This document shows positions 4,944 to 6,845 of a DNA stretch of 6,845 nucleotides, in pieces. The position numbers were made by a program, and so were the translations under genes. The stretch spans positions 1-6,845 of the forward strand of contig CAMFFI010000056.1 of assembly GCA_945949625.1 (NCBI GenBank), in the 5' to 3' direction. The stretch comes from an uncultured bacterium. Its GTDB lineage: Bacteria; Bacillota; Clostridia; Oscillospirales; Acutalibacteraceae. Below the pieces are notes generated by a model. The model had not been told where the DNA came from, did no database searches, and saw only the letters and a list, made by a program, of their open reading frames with translations. The stretch's first letter is position 1, and each line of letters starts with the position of its first letter.

Positions 4944-5196
4944 ATACAAAATCTGCTTTAGCGTGGCTGGGGCGTACGGCGCTCAAATCAGCTTTGAGGC
5001 AAAACCCAGCTTATCCTACGAGAACGCTGCGGCGTCTATTGACAAGGAAAAGCTGGTTCGGTTGATGCGCCTCGACATCTTGGGCTACTCCGCAAAGGAC
5101 ATTGAGGTTATCACTCCTGAACAGTACGAAGCGCAATTTGGAGGGGATGACGAACTTGTCGGAAATTCCGACAGATTGGAGGAGGCAACGGAATGA
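4936..5196 (+). CDS. Small phage protein ending in the GNSDRLEE tail (86 aa)
   Basis: ATG 4936 is preferred over TTG 4930 because AGGAGGG at 4923-4929 is then 6 bases upstream. The product (MAEYKICFSVAGAYGAQ ... DIEVITPEQYEAQFG) is a small alpha/beta-looking protein without cysteine clusters or membrane segments. Its last residues DELVGNSDRLEEATE nearly repeat the end of the next protein. I do not recognise the body of the protein. The tail DNA carries a hairpin followed by the ribosome binding site of the next gene, whose ATG overlaps this stop. Part of the tail may therefore serve translation coupling as much as protein function. Confidence 0.7.
   Translation: MAEYKICFSVAGAYGAQISFEAKPSLSYENAAASIDKEKLVRLMRLDILGYSAKDIEVITPEQYEAQFGGDDELVGNSDRLEEATE
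5149..5192 (+). repeat. Hairpin plus RBS cassette, copy 1
   Basis: A 24-base block (5161-5184) is identical to copy 2 at 5472-5495, inside a 44-base gap-free alignment ending at the next gene's ATG. It contains the dyad TGTCGGAAATTCCGACA (5157-5173) and the ribosome binding site GGAGGAG (5178-5184). Confidence 0.85.
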
Positions 5197-5507
5197 GGAT
5201 ATACAAAAATCCGTGGGTGACGCGAGAAAGCTACTTTGTGAAAACTGGCACTGCAAAGTCAGCAAAGATGGAGGCGGCGAAATCTAACGGCTATTCTATT
5301 GATTTTTGGGACGGTAAGTGGGTCGTCCGTAAGACAGCCTATTATAACAAGTCCCTATCTGAAATGCCTGTTATTTGCGAAAACAGATGCAGTTTGCAGA
5401 CGCAAATTGACAAGGCGATTGTGGATACGGTTCTTGGGTTTGTAGAGGCAGCAAAGATGGACGAACCTGTTGGAAATTCCGACAGATTGGAGGAGAACAA
5501 AGAATGA
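5193..5507 (+). CDS. Small phage protein with N-terminal 'MRIYKNPW' motif and GNSDRLEE tail (104 aa)
   Basis: The product starts MRIYKNPWVTRESYFVKTG and contains a two-strand-like segment GYSIDFWDGKWVVRKTAYYN. I recall similar 'MRIxKxPWxTRxSYF' openings in small phage proteins of Firmicutes, but know no function. The C-terminus DEPVGNSDRLEENKE nearly matches that of the preceding gene. Start is fixed by GGAGGAG at 5178-5184, 8 bases upstream, and by ATGA overlap with the previous stop. There are no membrane segments and only one cysteine in an unremarkable context. It overlaps the following secreted protein gene by 4 bases, so the three genes are translated as a coupled set. Confidence 0.7.
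   Translation: MRIYKNPWVTRESYFVKTGTAKSAKMEAAKSNGYSIDFWDGKWVVRKTAYYNKSLSEMPVICENRCSLQTQIDKAIVDTVLGFVEAAKMDEPVGNSDRLEENKE
5460..5503 (+). repeat. Hairpin plus RBS cassette, copy 2
   Basis: Aligned without gaps to 5149-5192. The dyad is TGTTGGAAATTCCGACA (5468-5484); the single change in the stem (C to T) keeps pairing as G-U in RNA. GGAGGAG at 5489-5495 serves the secreted protein gene at 5504. Confidence 0.85.
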
Positions 5508-6070
5508 GATTTGCGGCATTTATAACTTGCATTTTGATTTTGCTTTTGCTTGCCGTTCCTACATTTGCCGCAGGCAAGGCAGAGCAGGGGCAGGACGGAA
5601 TTATTATTGTTCGCACGGTAAATTTGACACCCGAAAATGAAAATGCCTTGCAGAGCCTTTCAGACGGCGCAGAAAGGAACAGAGAACTGGACAAGCCCTG
5701 CGGAATGAGTGAAAAGGAGCTTTGCGCAGCGCTTAAATATGACCTTGTGCCGTATGCCGGATATTTTATCGAAGCAGAGCAAAAGCACGGAGTAAACGCT
5801 GCGTTTCTTGCGGCGATTGCGGCGCAGGAGAGCGGCTGGGGGCGGTACTGCTTCCGGGAGAACAACATATTCGGGTTTGGCAAAAAAAGCTTTGAAAGCG
5901 TGCCGGAGTGTATTGATTATGTTGCAGAGTACATAGCAAAACACTACATATCGGAAAACAGAAAGTATTATCACGGTGCAACGGTAGAGGGCGTTTCAGT
6001 TTGTTGGTGTGACGAAGACTGGGCAAAAAGAGTAAACTATATTTTTGACAGCATTTTGGAGGGCAAATAA
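5504..6070 (+). CDS. Secreted glucosaminidase-like cell wall hydrolase
   Basis: Residues 1-22 are a typical Sec signal peptide (basic MRF, hydrophobic AAFITCILILLLLAVP, then PTFA with likely cleavage before AGKA); no lipobox is present. After a linker of about 55 residues, residues 80-186 resemble the glucosaminidase/muramidase fold (PF01832 type): GVNAAFLAAIAAQESGWGRY with probable catalytic Glu109, then ENNIFGFGKKSFES, CIDYVAEYIAKHYI and a C-terminal WAKRVNYIFDSIL. It would act on peptidoglycan outside the membrane. The domain is short, lacks a wall-binding domain, and lies in the early region rather than beside a holin, so it is probably not the main lysis enzyme. It is preceded by the repeated RBS cassette and followed immediately by the MazG-like gene. 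Confidence 0.8.
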   Translation: MRFAAFITCILILLLLAVPTFAAGKAEQGQDGIIIVRTVNLTPENENALQSLSDGAERNRELDKPCGMSEKELCAALKYDLVPYAGYFIEAEQKHGVNAAFLAAIAAQESGWGRYCFRENNIFGFGKKSFESVPECIDYVAEYIAKHYISENRKYYHGATVEGVSVCWCDEDWAKRVNYIFDSILEGK

Positions 6071-6388
6071 ATGACAATTAAGGAATGGGCAGAAAAAATA
6101 CACGAAAACGCGGTAAATCACGGATTTTGGGAAAATGAAAAAAGCTTTGCGGAAATTGTGGCACTTTGCCACAGCGAGCTTTCGGAGGCCTTGGAGGAGG
6201 ACAGAGCGGGCAAGCCGCTGATATATATGCAAGACGGCAAGCCCGAGGGCAAAGCGGTTGAAATGGCAGACTGCATTATCCGCATACTGGACTGGATGGG
6301 CAAGGAAAACATAGACGCCGAAGATGTTATAGCCACAAAGCACGATTACAACACAAAGCGCCCTTATCGGCACGGCAAAAAATATTGA
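6071..6388 (+). CDS. MazG-like nucleotide pyrophosphohydrolase
   Basis: The 105-residue product has the all-alpha NTP pyrophosphohydrolase signature: SELSEALEE (Glu36, Glu39, Glu42) and, after about 25 residues, EMADCIIRILDWMG (Glu64, Asp67), which together coordinate magnesium. The ending 'KHDYNTKRPYRHGKKY' is a strongly recurring end in phage MazG-like proteins. Such enzymes hydrolyse nucleoside triphosphates to monophosphates and may adjust nucleotide pools or (p)ppGpp-related stress during infection; the substrate here is unknown. ATG follows the previous stop directly, with GGAGGG at 6058-6063 as ribosome binding site. It is a single-domain form, about the expected length. Confidence 0.85.
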   Translation: MTIKEWAEKIHENAVNHGFWENEKSFAEIVALCHSELSEALEEDRAGKPLIYMQDGKPEGKAVEMADCIIRILDWMGKENIDAEDVIATKHDYNTKRPYRHGKKY

Positions 6389-6402
6389 AAGAGGGCGCAG
6401 AA

Positions 6403-6504
6403 ATGGGATATTTAATAGCTTTCGGCATTGGATTTGTTATAGGCGGGTTCTTGATGAGCGCTTTCACGGACGATGAGGACTGCCACGACAACTGGAGAGA
6501 TTAA
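6403..6504 (+). CDS. 33-residue single-pass membrane peptide
   Basis: The product MGYLIAFGIGFVIGGFLMSA plus an acidic tail FTDDEDCHDNWRD has one hydrophobic helix (residues 3-20) with glycine spacing (G8, G10, G14, G15) suited to helix packing, and a charged end. GAGGG at 6391-6395 lies 7 bases before ATG. The layout is reminiscent of DUF3789-type tiny phage membrane proteins, but I cannot confirm the family. The gene lies between two clear genes in the same direction, and its stop overlaps the next ribosome binding site, which supports it being real. Orientation and function are unknown. Confidence 0.65.
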   Translation: MGYLIAFGIGFVIGGFLMSAFTDDEDCHDNWRD

Positions 6505-6515
6505 GGAGTATAAAA

Positions 6516-6845
6516 ATGGGAGCAAAAAAGGGCGAGACTAAAAAATGCCTGTATTGCGGGAAGAAATTTAAGTCAGTAAATAAAAATCAGCTTTACTGTT
6601 CTTACGATTGCAGGCTTAAAGCAATGTACAAAAGAAACAGAGAGAAATATGTTCCTAAAGGCAAAGAACACGAAGCAATATGCGTTGTATGCGGGAAAAG
6701 CTTTATTTCTAAAGCGGCAGGGAAGTATTGTTCTGATGAATGCCGGAAAAGGGCGAGCAAAGAAAGATATAGTGCGAGCTATGTCCCAAAAGAAAGAAAA
6801 GGGCACGAAGCAATATGCGCAGTATGTGGGAAAAGCTTTATTGCT
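6516..6845 (+). CDS. Tandem zinc-module protein, 3' end outside the window
   Basis: The frame is open for 110 codons to the window end. It holds zinc modules CxxCGKxF ... YCSxxCR: C11, C14, C28, C32; C56, C59, C72, C76; and C101, C104 starting a third, spaced 45 residues. Linkers are basic (KAMYKRNREKYVPKGKEHE, RASKERYSASYVPKERKGHE), with YVPK repeated. This suggests a nucleic-acid binding protein built from repeated treble-clef-like knuckles, but I know no specific function. AAGGAG at 6503-6508 is the ribosome binding site, 7 bases before the ATG. What follows the modules (for example a nuclease domain) cannot be seen. Confidence 0.8.
   Translation, partial: MGAKKGETKKCLYCGKKFKSVNKNQLYCSYDCRLKAMYKRNREKYVPKGKEHEAICVVCGKSFISKAAGKYCSDECRKRASKERYSASYVPKERKGHEAICAVCGKSFIA
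6669..6845 (+). repeat. 135-bp period repeat in the zinc-module gene
   Basis: Bases 6669-6710 recur at 6804-6845 with only a few changes (CACGAAGCAATATGCG shared exactly, GGGAAAAGCTTTATT shared exactly). High DNA identity suggests recent duplication of a 45-residue module. Confidence 0.8.

Noticed and set aside
5157..5173. Rho-independent terminator at the hairpin in the tail cassette
   Set aside because: The hairpin is followed by a purine-rich ribosome binding site and not by a T-tract, and the genes overlap by translation coupling.
5371..6373. Long minus-strand frames opposite the glucosaminidase and MazG-like genes
   Set aside because: They lack family features and ribosome sites and are explained by codon composition of the clear + strand genes.

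Overview
The window looks like part of the early (replication and recombination) module of a temperate or prophage-type tailed phage of a Gram-positive host, most likely a gut-type Clostridia. This rests on three things: every gene lies on the + strand with strong AGGAGG-type ribosome binding sites and many 4-8 base stop/start overlaps; the gene order (SSB, then replication initiator, DnaC-type loader, small zinc-ribbon proteins, RusA, MazG-like protein) is typical of Firmicutes phages; and the small proteins carry sequence signatures I associate with such phages. No terminase, capsid, integrase or repressor gene is present, so lysogeny is not shown here.

Layout. Bases 1-1453 hold the 3' part of a repeat-rich protein (9-residue GDxGHAAAQ repeats), a 22-codon zinc-knuckle fragment, a winged-helix protein, a small HNH/Ref-like zinc protein, a single-stranded DNA binding protein with an intact acidic DLPF tail, and a five-cysteine protein. 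Bases 1454-1711 are non-coding and hold the only clear promoter of the window (TTGAAA, 17 bases, TATAAT with an extended TG). A near-perfect 24-base palindrome overlaps the -10 element. A strongly structured leader of about 115 nt follows, ending in the ribosome binding site of the initiator gene.

Bases 1712-3429 are the replication core: an O-like initiator whose mid-region carries four 15-bp iterons plus AT-rich direct repeats (a candidate phage origin), then a DnaC/IstB-family ATPase with an N-terminal cysteine cluster. No replicative helicase gene is seen, so the likely plan is that initiator plus loader recruit the host DnaB-type helicase, with SSB coating the unwound strands.

Bases 3446-5507 hold two unrecognised small proteins, a two-site zinc-ribbon protein, the RusA Holliday-junction resolvase, a Lar-like zinc protein and two small proteins that end in the same GNSDRLEE tail. 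The DNA for that tail is a repeated hairpin plus ribosome-binding-site cassette. Bases 5504-6845 hold a secreted glucosaminidase-like protein, a MazG-like nucleotide pyrophosphohydrolase, a 33-residue membrane peptide and the start of a protein made of tandem 45-residue zinc modules, cut by the window end.

The points most worth following are the structured leader with mutually exclusive pairings in front of the initiator gene, the iterons inside that gene, and the duplicated hairpin/RBS/peptide-tail cassette.
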